Positions 26,325 to 34,892 of a stretch of DNA of 64,000 nucleotides are shown here, in pieces. Source of the DNA: Pseudobacteroides cellulosolvens ATCC 35603 = DSM 2933. Its GTDB lineage: Bacteria; Bacillota; Clostridia; Acetivibrionales; DSM-2933. Where the stretch lies: assembly GCF_001262605.1 (NCBI RefSeq), contig NZ_LGTC01000001.1, forward strand, positions 2,213,501 to 2,277,500. The letters are read 5' to 3'. A program made the translations under genes and the position numbers. How positions within the stretch are numbered: position 1 is the stretch's first letter; the number at the start of each line of letters is the position of its first letter. The notes below the pieces were generated by a model. The model worked only from the letters and a program-made list of their open reading frames with translations. It was not told the origin of the DNA and did not search any database.

Positions 26325-27703
26325 TTATAGTGCAAGATCCAATATTTCAGGTGTAAGCTCGCCTATAGCTTCTAAAAGCTCATCATCTCCTATAGCCGTA
26401 ACACGTCCGTCTTTATATTGATCATCAATCCAATCTTTTAGCTTTGCAACTCTTTCATCCTTTTTATCGATCTTTTTGACACCTGAAAGTCCAAAGTAGG
26501 TGTTAATCCAATGTGCTATTCCAGCAAGACCTGAGTGGGAATTTATTGCAACACCAACTGGCCTATTTAAGAACTTGCTTGTGTCAAATATGTTATAGAT
26601 TTCCTCATCCTTCAAAAGTCCATCTGCATGAATTCCAGCTTGTGTTACATTAAAATGCTTTCCTACAAACGGAGTACGTGAAGGAATTGAATAGCCTATT
26701 TCCTTTTCGTAATATTCAGCTATTTCAGTAATTACTGTAGTATCCATTCCATCGGTTGTTCCCCTTAGCTGTGCATACTCAATAACCATTGCTTCTAAAG
26801 GTGTATTTCCTGTTCTTTCCCCGATACCAAGAAGAGAGCAGTTAACGCTCGATGCTCCATGCATCCAGGCAATGGCAGAATTGGATACAGCTTTGTAGAA
26901 ATCATTATGCCCGTGCCATTCTATAAGTTCACTTGGGAAACCGGCATGATGCCGCAAACCATATATAATTCCAGGTACACTTCTCGGAAGTGCCGCACCT
27001 GAATACGATACACCATAACCTAATGTATCACATGCACGTATTTTAATAGGAATACCACTTTCGTCCATAAGCTTTTTGAGTTCTAATGCAAATGGAACTA
27101 CAAATCCATAAAAATCGGCTCTTGTAATATCTTCAAAATGGCAGCGTGGCTTTATTCCTACATCTATAGCACTCTTTATAATGCCCATATAATGTTCTAA
27201 CGCTTGCCTTCTCGTCATATTAAGCTTTTTGAATATATGGTAGTCTGAGCAGCTTACTAAAATACCGCTTTCTTCATACCCATATCCCTTGCAAGTATAA
27301 AGTCACTTTTGGTAGCCCTTATCCAGCTCGTTACTTCAGGATACTTATAGCCCCTCTCCATACATTTATAAACCGCTTGCTTATCCCTATCACTATATAG
27401 AAAAAACTCACTTTGCCGTATAATACCCTTAGGTCCGCCTAGTTTATGTAACATATCAAAAAGAGTTACAATCTGCTCAACAGTATAAGGGGCTCTTGAT
27501 TGTTGGCCGTCTCTAAAGGTTGTATCTGTTATCCATATTTCATCTGCTGGAAACATTGGAACCCTTCTATGGTTGAATGCACACTTTGGTATCTCATCAT
27601 AGCTGAATATTTCTCTGTAAAGGTTAGGTTCCGAAATATCCTGAAGACTATACTTATATTGAGTTTGTTCTAATGTATTTGTTTTTTTATTAAATTCAAT
27701 CAT
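26325..27703 (-). pseudogene. Homocitrate/isopropylmalate synthase-family enzyme, probable Re-citrate synthase; frame broken by one missing base
   Basis: Two abutting frames read as one enzyme. 27703-27257 gives the N-terminal 148 residues with the active-site motif ITDTTFRDGQQS; the next frame continues as ESGILVSCSDYHIFKKLN, MTRRQALEHYMGII to the stop at 26325. The break is in ATGAAGAAAGCGG near 27270; one extra base restores a 459-residue protein. DRE-TIM metallolyase features: TDTTFRDG, RACDTLGYG, EWHGHNDF and HADGL. The length and the N-terminal extension before the barrel resemble clostridial Re-citrate synthases (acetyl-CoA plus oxaloacetate to citrate), with no LeuA-type regulatory domain. 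Homocitrate or citramalate synthase is the alternative. GGGGG lies before the ATG. Confidence 0.75.
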
Positions 27704-28176
27704 TTAAAAACCCCCTTTTTGAATTTGCCAATTTTATACTATATATAATACAAGTAAATAATTGCATTAGGCATTATACTCTTTGTATAATTGTATACAA
27801 TTATACAACTCATGTCAATACATTAATTTGGTAAGCCCTTTCAAGTATCTTTATTTTTTAAAGGAAGTTATTTCTTTTAACGCAAGAAGGATTTTTAATT
27901 TTTTTATCGAATTAATTTAATATATATTTAGTGATAAATATTTTACTTAATATGAAAAGTGCTTAATCTTATACATTTATCTATAACAAATCAAGCTACC
28001 CCGTTCGTTATTATACTCTAACAAATATAAAAATGTAAGATTAATAATACTTTTCACATTATTACCTTTAATCAAAAGTCATTTCTAACATTTCACAAGA
28101 AACTCTATTATTCTACTTTAAAGCAACGAAGCATGGAAACTATCATATTAAAATTAATAGGTACGGAGGTAATATT
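27704..28176. other. Divergent intergenic region with a palindrome
   Basis: Separates the citrate-synthase-like gene (minus) from the chemoreceptor gene (plus). Apart from the palindrome at 27954-28055 it is A+T-rich and I see no gene. Confidence 0.6.
27954..28055. repeat. Palindrome of the AAAAGTG-TTAATCTT-ACATTT type, copy 2
   Basis: Arms GAAAAGTGCTTAATCTTATACATTT (about 27954-27978) and AAATGTAAGATTAATAATACTTTTC (28031-28055), separated by about 52 bases. The arms match those of the palindrome at 18663-18720 in consensus. Confidence 0.6.
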
Positions 28177-29436
28177 ATGTTAAAAGATCAAGTTTTAAAA
28201 TTTTTCCGTCTTGTATTCATTTTATCTGTTATTATTGGTATTGGTGCATTTCTATTAAGCAATTTTGTATTCAAAAACAATACTGTTGTTTCATTAATTA
28301 TCTTTTTATTTGCATCTGTCGGTTCCTCGATTATTACAGAACTTGCAATTCGTATAAAACTCAAAAAATTGGTAAATTCATTTTCCCATGAGCTGGAAAT
28401 AATTAAAAATGGGGATATTTCTCATATAATTGAATCCCATAGCTTCGAAAACTTAAAAGGTGTTGCTACATCAGTCAACTCAGTTTTTACTGATATTCGT
28501 TTACTGATTGAAAGCTTCTTCTCATTGTCTACTTCCATTATAGCAGCATCAGGAAGAGTAAGCAAAACAGCCCAGGAAGCCGCTGCTGCCATGGAGGAAA
28601 TAGCAAAAACCGTAGATGAAATTGCCAAGGGTGCATCAGATCAAGCTGCAGATGCACAACAAGGCGTCTCAATGGTAGAAAAGCTTTCTGAACAAATCAC
28701 CTTTGTGTATGAAAGTTATACCGGTATAATAAATGAAACCAACAAAATTAATGAACTTAATTCAATTGGTTTAGATGCCGTCAGTACCCTTCGTGATAAG
28801 TCTTCACTTAACTTTGAATCTTCACAAAAAATATTCTCGGTTATAGAAAAATTAACCACAACTACTCAAGACATAGGACTTTTTGTTGAGTCAATTGAAA
28901 ACATCGCAGAACAGACAAACCTCCTTGCACTTAATGCGGCCATTGAAGCAGCAAGAGCCGGTGATGCAGGTATGGGATTTGCCGTTGTTGCAGAAGAGGT
29001 TAGAAAACTTGCAGATCAAAGCAGAAAATCAACTGAAGAAATTATCGGATTGATGCAGAATATCAAGGAAGAATCACAGCTTGCCCTTAAAGCTATGGAT
29101 ATAATGAAAAAAATATCTCAGGAACAGAACAGTGCAGTAAACATGACCGATAATGCCTTTACCAACATAGCAGGTGCTATTACAGGGATAGTACAAAAAA
29201 TTAATGAAGTAAATAATTCCGTAACCAGAATGCAAACAGATAAGGACCAAGTAATAAATGCTATTGAGAATATCTCATCTGTCTCAGAAGAAACTGCAGC
29301 ATCAAGCCAGCAGGTTGCTGCAACTACCGAGCACCAGCTAAAAGCCATAGAAGATATGAAAGATGCATCAAATTCCATGGAAAAACTTGTTCAGGAATTG
29401 GATGTTCACCTAAAGAAATATAAGGTGAAAATTTAA
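28177..29436 (+). CDS. Methyl-accepting chemotaxis protein with two-helix N-terminus
   Basis: 419 residues. Two membrane helices with almost no loop between (about 10-30 and 36-58), a HAMP-like linker (about 60-110) and a cytoplasmic signalling domain with the conserved hairpin [43 protein letters not shown] (about 245-287) and [20 protein letters not shown]. As there is no extracellular sensor domain, it likely senses an intracellular or membrane signal. The start has GGAGG seven bases upstream. No che genes are adjacent. Confidence 0.9.
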   Translation: MLKDQVLKFFRLVFILSVIIGIGAFLLSNFVFKNNTVVSLIIFLFASVGSSIITELAIRIKLKKLVNSFSHELEIIKNGDISHIIESHSFENLKGVATSVNSVFTDIRLLIESFFSLSTSIIAASGRVSKTAQEAAAAMEEIAKTVDEIAKGASDQAADAQQGVSMVEKLSEQITFVYESYTGIINETNKINELNSIGLDAVSTLRDKSSLNFESSQKIFSVIEKLTTTTQDIGLFVESIENIAEQTNLLALNAAIEAARAGDAGMGFAVVAEEVRKLADQSRKSTEEIIGLMQNIKEESQLALKAMDIMKKISQEQNSAVNMTDNAFTNIAGAITGIVQKINEVNNSVTRMQTDKDQVINAIENISSVSEETAASSQQVAATTEHQLKAIEDMKDASNSMEKLVQELDVHLKKYKVKI

Positions 29437-29461
29437 TGCTGATTAATTGGAGCAATTAACT

Positions 29462-29508
29462 AAAAAAAACACTTTAGACCGGATTTACAAGGTCTAAAGT
29501 GTTTTTTA
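29462..29508. terminator. Bidirectional terminator between chemoreceptor and GH9 genes
   Basis: Stem ACACTTTAGACC / GGTCTAAAGTGT with a 10-base loop, eight A before and six T after. Serves the converging plus-strand chemoreceptor and minus-strand GH9 gene. Confidence 0.85.
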
Positions 29509-29547
29509 TTAATGCAAAATAAATATTTGTTTTCTTTTAGTCATACA

Positions 29548-31176
29548 TTAATATGTATAGTTAAATTTCTGTGCAATCATCATTACATCACTCATATTAA
29601 TTGACCCATCTTTATTAATGTCACACTCCTGCTTATAACTTGAATCGTTTCGCACTTTTCCAAAACATGATGCGAGTGCTATAACATCAGCCATATTAAC
29701 AGCTCTGTCCTTATTAACATCTTCCAAAATAAAGTCATTCTTAATAGTTGGAGTTGGGGTTGGATTTGCCGATTTAGTAGGGGTTGGTGTAGGTGCCTTG
29801 GTGTTTGAAGGAGGTACTGACGGAAGATTTCCATAATATTTTGTCATACCTGCCAAAGCAGCAACCAAACCTGCATTGTAATCGATACCTACCTCAGTTG
29901 CCTGGAATTTATCAACCACATCAGTGTAATTGTCTGACATATCAGGCCCACCAACTAACGCACCTGTCAAAGTGTTTTTCGCAGGTGACTTCCAATCTCC
30001 CCATCCCATAGATCCCTGAGCAGCTCTGTGATGCGGGTGCTGTGGCCACTTGTTTCCAAAGCCTACCATATATGACATATTAGCAGGATTGTTACCCAAT
30101 ATATAATCTATTTGGCTTTTAGCAAAAGTTTTAAGCTTTTCGTCGTTTGTAAGCTTATATTGCAACAATGCCAGCATTGATGCCGATGCACTGTAACGAA
30201 GCATTCCCCACTCTGTCAGGAATTTAACTCCGCCCGGTGTCTTTGGTATGCTGTTCTGCCAGTAGTTAAGGTTTGATGTAACAGCATCTTTGTATTTTGC
30301 CTGACCTGTAACACTTCCTATAACATATGCAGCAGCAAGTTTCATATCATTCCAGCATATTGCCCAGTTAGTTCCAGGTGAGCTTAATAGGCTGTTTATG
30401 TCTGTAAGATAGGAGTTATTCTTTTCTATAACATACAGCCAGATTGCTGCCCAAGCCATGTCATCATCACCTGATGTTGATGTATAGAAACCATCTGCTT
30501 TACATGTACCTTTATTTTTTCCTAATGCATAAAGTTCTTTTGACAATTCAAGACACTTGTTTGCGTATGTAGAATCAATTTCTTTGTAGTTGAGGTACAT
30601 TAAACTTAAAGCACCTGAGTACAACCCGCATACATCAGAAGCTGGGCTTGATGGATCTACGTAATATACCTTATCCCTGTCACCCGGCTGTTGTTCAGGC
30701 GGTCCCCAATATTCATGGTCTGACGGAGCTCCCACATGATAATAATACTTGGTTGCACTTACCCTGGATTTAATAATATAATCAGTAAAATACTTCAATG
30801 TAGATAAAACCTTGTTAGTAAGGCCTGCTCCATCATATGCATCCTTAAATTCGTATAAGGACCAACCTAAAATGGATGATGCATAACCGTTTGTAATACC
30901 AAATTTGATGTGGTCTCCACAGTCATGGAATCCACCAGTTAAATCAGCACCTATAAATTTACCGTCATTGGTATGACAAGCTGATCTCCAACTAAAAACG
31001 TTATCCTTGCCAACATCCGGACCGCATTTGTTTGCATCATAAAACCATAAGGAATCTTTGAATGCAACTGCATAATCGGAGCTGGAAATTGTAGCAGCCG
31101 ACACATTTACAGATGGAACTACTGTACTGGAAAAGATAGTTGCTGTAGTCAGTACAGCCGCAAGTACTTTTTTCAT
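29548..31176 (-). CDS. Cellulosomal GH9 cellulase with dockerin
   Basis: 542 residues from the ATG at 31176 (AAGGGG eleven bases upstream; the GTG at 31188 sits too close). Signal peptide to about residue 28 (VNVSAA). GH9 catalytic domain (about 32-455) with all three catalytic regions: GGFHDCGDHIKFG (base Asp), HPHHRAAQG and DKFQATEVGIDYNAGLVAAL (acid Glu). A short Pro/Thr linker is followed by a dockerin (about 486-542) with two calcium loops, DVNKDRAVNMADV and DINKDGSINMSDV. No CBM is attached, unlike the CBM3c or CBM4 GH9 types. Endo- or processive beta-1,4-glucanase acting in a cellulosome. Repeat copy C lies 87 bases upstream. Confidence 0.95.
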   Translation of the reverse strand: MKKVLAAVLTTATIFSSTVVPSVNVSAATISSSDYAVAFKDSLWFYDANKCGPDVGKDNVFSWRSACHTNDGKFIGADLTGGFHDCGDHIKFGITNGYASSILGWSLYEFKDAYDGAGLTNKVLSTLKYFTDYIIKSRVSATKYYYHVGAPSDHEYWGPPEQQPGDRDKVYYVDPSSPASDVCGLYSGALSLMYLNYKEIDSTYANKCLELSKELYALGKNKGTCKADGFYTSTSGDDDMAWAAIWLYVIEKNNSYLTDINSLLSSPGTNWAICWNDMKLAAAYVIGSVTGQAKYKDAVTSNLNYWQNSIPKTPGGVKFLTEWGMLRYSASASMLALLQYKLTNDEKLKTFAKSQIDYILGNNPANMSYMVGFGNKWPQHPHHRAAQGSMGWGDWKSPAKNTLTGALVGGPDMSDNYTDVVDKFQATEVGIDYNAGLVAALAGMTKYYGNLPSVPPSNTKAPTPTPTKSANPTPTPTIKNDFILEDVNKDRAVNMADVIALASCFGKVRNDSSYKQECDINKDGSINMSDVMMIAQKFNYTY

Positions 31177-31262
31177 TATTTGACACACCCCTTAATAATA
31201 TTATTTTACCACTGGAATAAATAGGCATTGTACACTTACACCGCTTTCCTCCCTTCAATAAT

Positions 31263-31352
31263 TTAGTCATGATCAAAAAATAACTTTCGCAATAAATTTC
31301 GCTCATCAATACTCGCGTAGAAAGCGTAAGTAATTTTTCATTCATACCTTAG
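31263..31352 (+). repeat. Palindromic dispersed element, copy C
   Basis: Left arm TTTAGTCATGATCAAAAAATAACTTTCGC and right arm GCGTAAGTAATTTTTCATTCATACCTTAG are imperfect complements. Most of the left half of the inner hairpin is deleted (only CTCATCAATACTCGCG remains). It lies upstream of the GH9 cellulase gene. Confidence 0.75.
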
Positions 31353-31421
31353 CATATATATTCCAATAACTCATCTACCCATAAGGGTATATTAATATAA
31401 GCTTATAATAATATAATTGAT

Positions 31422-31454
31422 AAAAAAAGACAATTGCATGAATTGTCTTTTTTA
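31422..31454 (-). terminator. Terminator of the ECF S-component gene
   Basis: Stem AAAAAAGACAATT / AATTGTCTTTTTT with loop GCATG, about 70 bases after the stop. Symmetrical, so it could act in both directions. Confidence 0.8.
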
Positions 31455-31521
31455 GGTCTATATCTTTTATCTTTTTTCTAAATTAAAAATATACTAATAT
31501 ACTAAGGCACTTGCATCACTA

Positions 31522-32058
31522 TCAAATATCTCTTGGATCTAACTGAAGCAAATTGGCCTTAGCCATGACCTTAAATAAAAAAAACGCTGTTACACCGCTA
31601 AGACATCCCTGTACAAGATTAAAAGGAAGATTTGTTACAGCAGCAGCCAATCCAAGGTTCTTATCTACAAAGCTTAAGATATAGCCCTCTGCAATAAAAT
31701 AACCTGCTACCATAATAAACGCACCTATTGCTACTGCTGCAGCAGTCTTTATACTGTTTTTAGCTCCTTTATCTCCTAGTAATAAAGCAACAACAAATGC
31801 CTCCAAGCCTTTAACAATTAAAGTAATGGGTGCATAATAAGTATATCCCATATATAAATCTGCCATTGCAGATCCAACACCACCTACAAAGAAACCATAA
31901 TATCTCCCTAGAAAAACAGCAGATATCATTACAAAGACATCTCCAAGGTTGAAATATCCTCCTTTAGGCAATGAAATCCTTGTAAACACAGTAGTCACAA
32001 AAATCAATGCCATGAATAATCCACCTAAAACTATTTTTTTTGTACTAAAACCTTTCAA
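31522..32058 (-). CDS. Membrane S component of an energy-coupling-factor vitamin transporter
   Basis: 178 residues with six membrane helices. GGLFMALIFVTTVFTRI at the start provides the small-residue helix that docks the EcfT protein, and GGYFNLGDVFVMISAVFLGRYYGFFVGGVGSAMADLYMGY is the typical ECF S-component (HmpT/PanT-like) segment. Group II S components work with a shared EcfA-A'-T module, which is not in the window. The start is TTG (GGGGGAG five bases upstream). No vitamin riboswitch could be recognised in the 5' region, so the substrate is unknown. Confidence 0.82.
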   Translation of the reverse strand: MKGFSTKKIVLGGLFMALIFVTTVFTRISLPKGGYFNLGDVFVMISAVFLGRYYGFFVGGVGSAMADLYMGYTYYAPITLIVKGLEAFVVALLLGDKGAKNSIKTAAAVAIGAFIMVAGYFIAEGYILSFVDKNLGLAAAVTNLPFNLVQGCLSGVTAFFLFKVMAKANLLQLDPRDI

Positions 32059-32318
32059 TAGTTCTCCCCCATTTCACTAACTGTATCGATACACATTTAA
32101 TCCATACATAAAAATCATACATATATTAATAGTATTAATTCTCTGTGTCAATAATATTTTATATATTTGTAATTTGTAAATGACTTATATTTAATCTATT
32201 GAAATATCCACTTAATAACCTTATAATTTCATTGTATATTAAAAATTGTCAACAAGATATTAACTAATAATTGACTGGTCAATGGGTCATTTATCAATAT
32301 TTGAAAGGATATCACATT

Positions 32319-33326
32319 ATGAACTATTTAGCAGACTCAAATCGATATGAAAAAATGGTTTACCGCAGGTGTGGCAGGAGCGGACTTAAATTACCAGCAG
32401 TTTCACTCGGTCTTTGGCATAATTTTGGCGGTATCAATAATCTTGAAACGTGCAAGAGCATGGTTAGGAAGGCATTTGACCTTGGTATAACACATTTTGA
32501 TCTTGCAAACAACTATGGACCTCCTCCCGGATCTGCCGAAGAAAACTTTGGAAGAATAATGCAATCGGACATGCACTGTTACAGGGACGAACTTATTATA
32601 TCTACCAAAGCAGGATATGATATGTGGCCTGGCCCATATGGAGAATGGGGATCAAGAAAGTATCTTATTGCAAGCATTGACCAAAGCCTTAAAAGAATGG
32701 GGCTTCAGTATGTAGATATTTTCTATTCTCACAGACCCGATCCAAAAACCCCACTTGAAGAGACAATGAGTGCCCTTGATCATATTGTGAGAAGCGGTAA
32801 GGCCCTTTATGCAGGAATATCCAACTATAATGCAGAACAAACAAAAAAGGCGGTTGAAATTCTTAAATCTATAGGAACTCCCTGCCTTATACACCAGCCG
32901 TCTTACTCCATGCTCAATAGATGGATTGAGCCTCAACTATTAGATGTTTTAGAAAACGAAGGTGTAGGCTGTATAGTATTTTCGCCCCTTGCCCAAGGAC
33001 TTCTAACTGACAGGTACTTAAAAGGAATACCATCAGACTCAAGGGCTGCAAGCTCAAGTATATTCCTTAAACCGGAAGATATTACTGAAGACAAGATAAG
33101 AAAGCTTAACCTTTTGAATGAAATAGCTGCCAAAAGAGGGCAAAAGCTATCCCAAATGGCTGTTTCATGGGTGTTAAGAAAAGAAGCAGTAACCTCAGCC
33201 ATTGTCGGTGCAAGCTCGCCAAGCCAGATTGAGGACACAGTGCTCGCTGTAAATAATCTCAAATTCAGTGAAGAAGAATTGAAGCTGATTGATGATATAT
33301 TTTCATCATGCCTAAGGAATGACTAA
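32319..33326 (+). CDS. Aldo/keto reductase of the YghZ (glyceraldehyde-3-phosphate reductase) type
   Basis: 335 residues from the ATG at 32319 (GAAAGGA upstream). TIM-barrel AKR with catalytic Asp/Tyr in THFDLANNYGP (about 57-67), Lys in IISTKAGYDMW and His in VDIFYSHRPDP, and NADPH-binding motif SAIVGASSPSQIEDTV near the end. The substituted GPPPGSAEENFGR loop is typical of the YghZ/Gpr group (AKR14), which reduces methylglyoxal or glyceraldehyde 3-phosphate. Monocistronic. Confidence 0.87.
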   Translation: MNYLADSNRYEKMVYRRCGRSGLKLPAVSLGLWHNFGGINNLETCKSMVRKAFDLGITHFDLANNYGPPPGSAEENFGRIMQSDMHCYRDELIISTKAGYDMWPGPYGEWGSRKYLIASIDQSLKRMGLQYVDIFYSHRPDPKTPLEETMSALDHIVRSGKALYAGISNYNAEQTKKAVEILKSIGTPCLIHQPSYSMLNRWIEPQLLDVLENEGVGCIVFSPLAQGLLTDRYLKGIPSDSRAASSSIFLKPEDITEDKIRKLNLLNEIAAKRGQKLSQMAVSWVLRKEAVTSAIVGASSPSQIEDTVLAVNNLKFSEEELKLIDDIFSSCLRND

Positions 33327-33417
33327 TTATATTGAGTAGTTTAAAAACTTTCTATATTTATTTTGGCCGTCAATTATAGTATAATATAATCAAGTAAATA
33401 TTGGAGGTGAGGGTATA

Positions 33418-33723
33418 TTGGAAAAGCGTCGTTTATCCTGTAGCAGAGATTGGACAACTTTGACAATAGCGAACTTTGACGAAAAAAAGACACTCTACCT
33501 TAATTACTATGATATTAACAGAATTGAATTTGACGAAATGCTCATAAGCAAACTTTTTAAAAAGGTACGTTCGGAGAAAATCCAAATTTTCACAAACACA
33601 TTTAGCACACCCATTGAGTTTACTAAACATAAAGATGAAAAGTACTTTGAAGAATACAAACAAGAACTTACGAAATTTGCACGTGACAATAAAATATCCC
33701 TTATAGATAGAATTATTTCATAA
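33418..33723 (+). CDS. Small protein of unknown function with TTG start
   Basis: 101 residues. The TTG at 33418 is preceded by a near-perfect GGAGGTGAGGG, which decides the start. Basic N-terminus (MEKRRLSCSRDW), mixed alpha/beta composition (TLYLNYYDINRIEFDEMLISKLF, KIQIFTNTFSTPIEF) and no membrane segments. I do not recognise it. A terminator follows immediately, so it is a single-gene unit. Confidence 0.65.
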   Translation: MEKRRLSCSRDWTTLTIANFDEKKTLYLNYYDINRIEFDEMLISKLFKKVRSEKIQIFTNTFSTPIEFTKHKDEKYFEEYKQELTKFARDNKISLIDRIIS

Positions 33724-33748
33724 ACATCTTATTCTTTTGACATATACC

Positions 33749-33792
33749 ACCGCTTTAGACAGGTATCAAGCCGTTTGACAGCGGTTTTTTTA
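33749..33792 (+). terminator. Terminator of the small-protein gene at 33418
   Basis: ACCGC / GCGGT outer stem around about 27 bases, followed by eight T (33785-33792), 26 bases after the stop codon. Confidence 0.75.
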
Positions 33793-33825
33793 TTGGGGGG
33801 ATATGCTCTATTAATTTTATTATAA

Positions 33826-34710
33826 TTATACTTTGGCAAAAACCTTTAGGCCTTTATTTATAAATTCTATCTTTAACGGAAGTCCTTGAGCTTTTTCTCC
33901 ATCTACGCTTATACCCACCTCGCTGTCGCTTGTTATGGTACAACTTTTTGCTGTGAGCTTATAAACATGCTTGTCGTTTAGCGAATCGTTGCTCAAAACC
34001 TTGAAAAACAGTGATGCCAAATCAATGTGAGAACAGCTTTTTATCATGACTATATCCATTAACCCATCGGAATAATCCGCTTCTTTTATTATATTTGAAA
34101 AACCTGCTGCATGCTTGCCGTTCAATACCAAGAATAGCAGGCTCTCTTCCTCAACAACATCATCTTCTGTTTCTATTCTAAGGTTAAAGGATTTGATATT
34201 TGTAACCTCATTTAAGGCTTTGAGATAATATGCAAAGGGTCCAAAGTTCTTTTTAAGCTCATTGTGGGTGCTGAAGGAAACATTGACAAAAAGCCCTCCG
34301 GCACATGTGCTTAAGAAATATTTGGAATTGTTAATAAGACCCACATCAACATCTACCATATTATCCGAAAGGATGACATCCAGACAATCATTCAGATAGT
34401 GGGGAATATTAAGGCATCTTGCAAAATCGTTACAAGTACCTGAAGGAATAATACCCACAGGGACATTAACCTTATTTTTAAGCATTTTATTAACTATGCT
34501 GTTTAAAGTACCGTCTCCACCAGATATTATTAATTGGTCAAAAGCCCCTTCCTGAAATATGTTCGTCAGTGTTTTGTCTTTAACACTGTGCAATCTGTAT
34601 GGTATAAGGGTTATATTCTTTTCCTGGAACCTTTCAAGTATATAATCAAGTTTGGTTGGTATTGTCCTGTCACCTGACATTGGATTGTAAATAAAAAGTG
34701 CTTTTTTCAT
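33826..34710 (-). CDS. Diacylglycerol kinase-like lipid kinase (YegS/DagK family)
   Basis: 294 residues from the ATG at 34710 (GGAGAGG upstream; the ATG at 34725 contains that site). Kinase catalytic domain with nucleotide motifs NPMSGDR and ISGGDGTLNSIVN (about 65-77), GIIPSGTCNDFARCL and the substrate-side motif VDVDVGLINNS. The C-terminal beta sandwich ends with SVDGEKAQGLPLKIEF. Soluble, membrane-associated enzyme phosphorylating diacylglycerol or a related lipid with ATP. Confidence 0.87.
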   Translation of the reverse strand: MKKALFIYNPMSGDRTIPTKLDYILERFQEKNITLIPYRLHSVKDKTLTNIFQEGAFDQLIISGGDGTLNSIVNKMLKNKVNVPVGIIPSGTCNDFARCLNIPHYLNDCLDVILSDNMVDVDVGLINNSKYFLSTCAGGLFVNVSFSTHNELKKNFGPFAYYLKALNEVTNIKSFNLRIETEDDVVEEESLLFLVLNGKHAAGFSNIIKEADYSDGLMDIVMIKSCSHIDLASLFFKVLSNDSLNDKHVYKLTAKSCTITSDSEVGISVDGEKAQGLPLKIEFINKGLKVFAKV

Positions 34711-34892
34711 TGGGTTCCTCTCCATAATATAAATTAAATTAGGTTAGTAATGGCTCAAAATCAGAAATGATATTTTAGTCATTCCTTAGCATCTTTCCTT
34801 AAGTATATTATACATATTAATTGCTTTTTTGAATACAAATTTAATAATTTTATTTTTTCCCAATTAACATAACAAATTCCCAAGCAACAAAA

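Noticed and set aside
31177..32318. Vitamin riboswitch upstream of the ECF S component
   Set aside because: The region before the TTG start (32059 onward) shows none of the conserved words of TPP, FMN or cobalamin switches; only A+T-rich sequence.
34741..34792. Possible sixth copy of the palindromic element upstream of the lipid kinase gene
   Set aside because: Only the right-end words (AAATGATATTTTAGTCATTCCTTAGC) are roughly similar; no inner hairpin or opposite arm, so resemblance may be chance.
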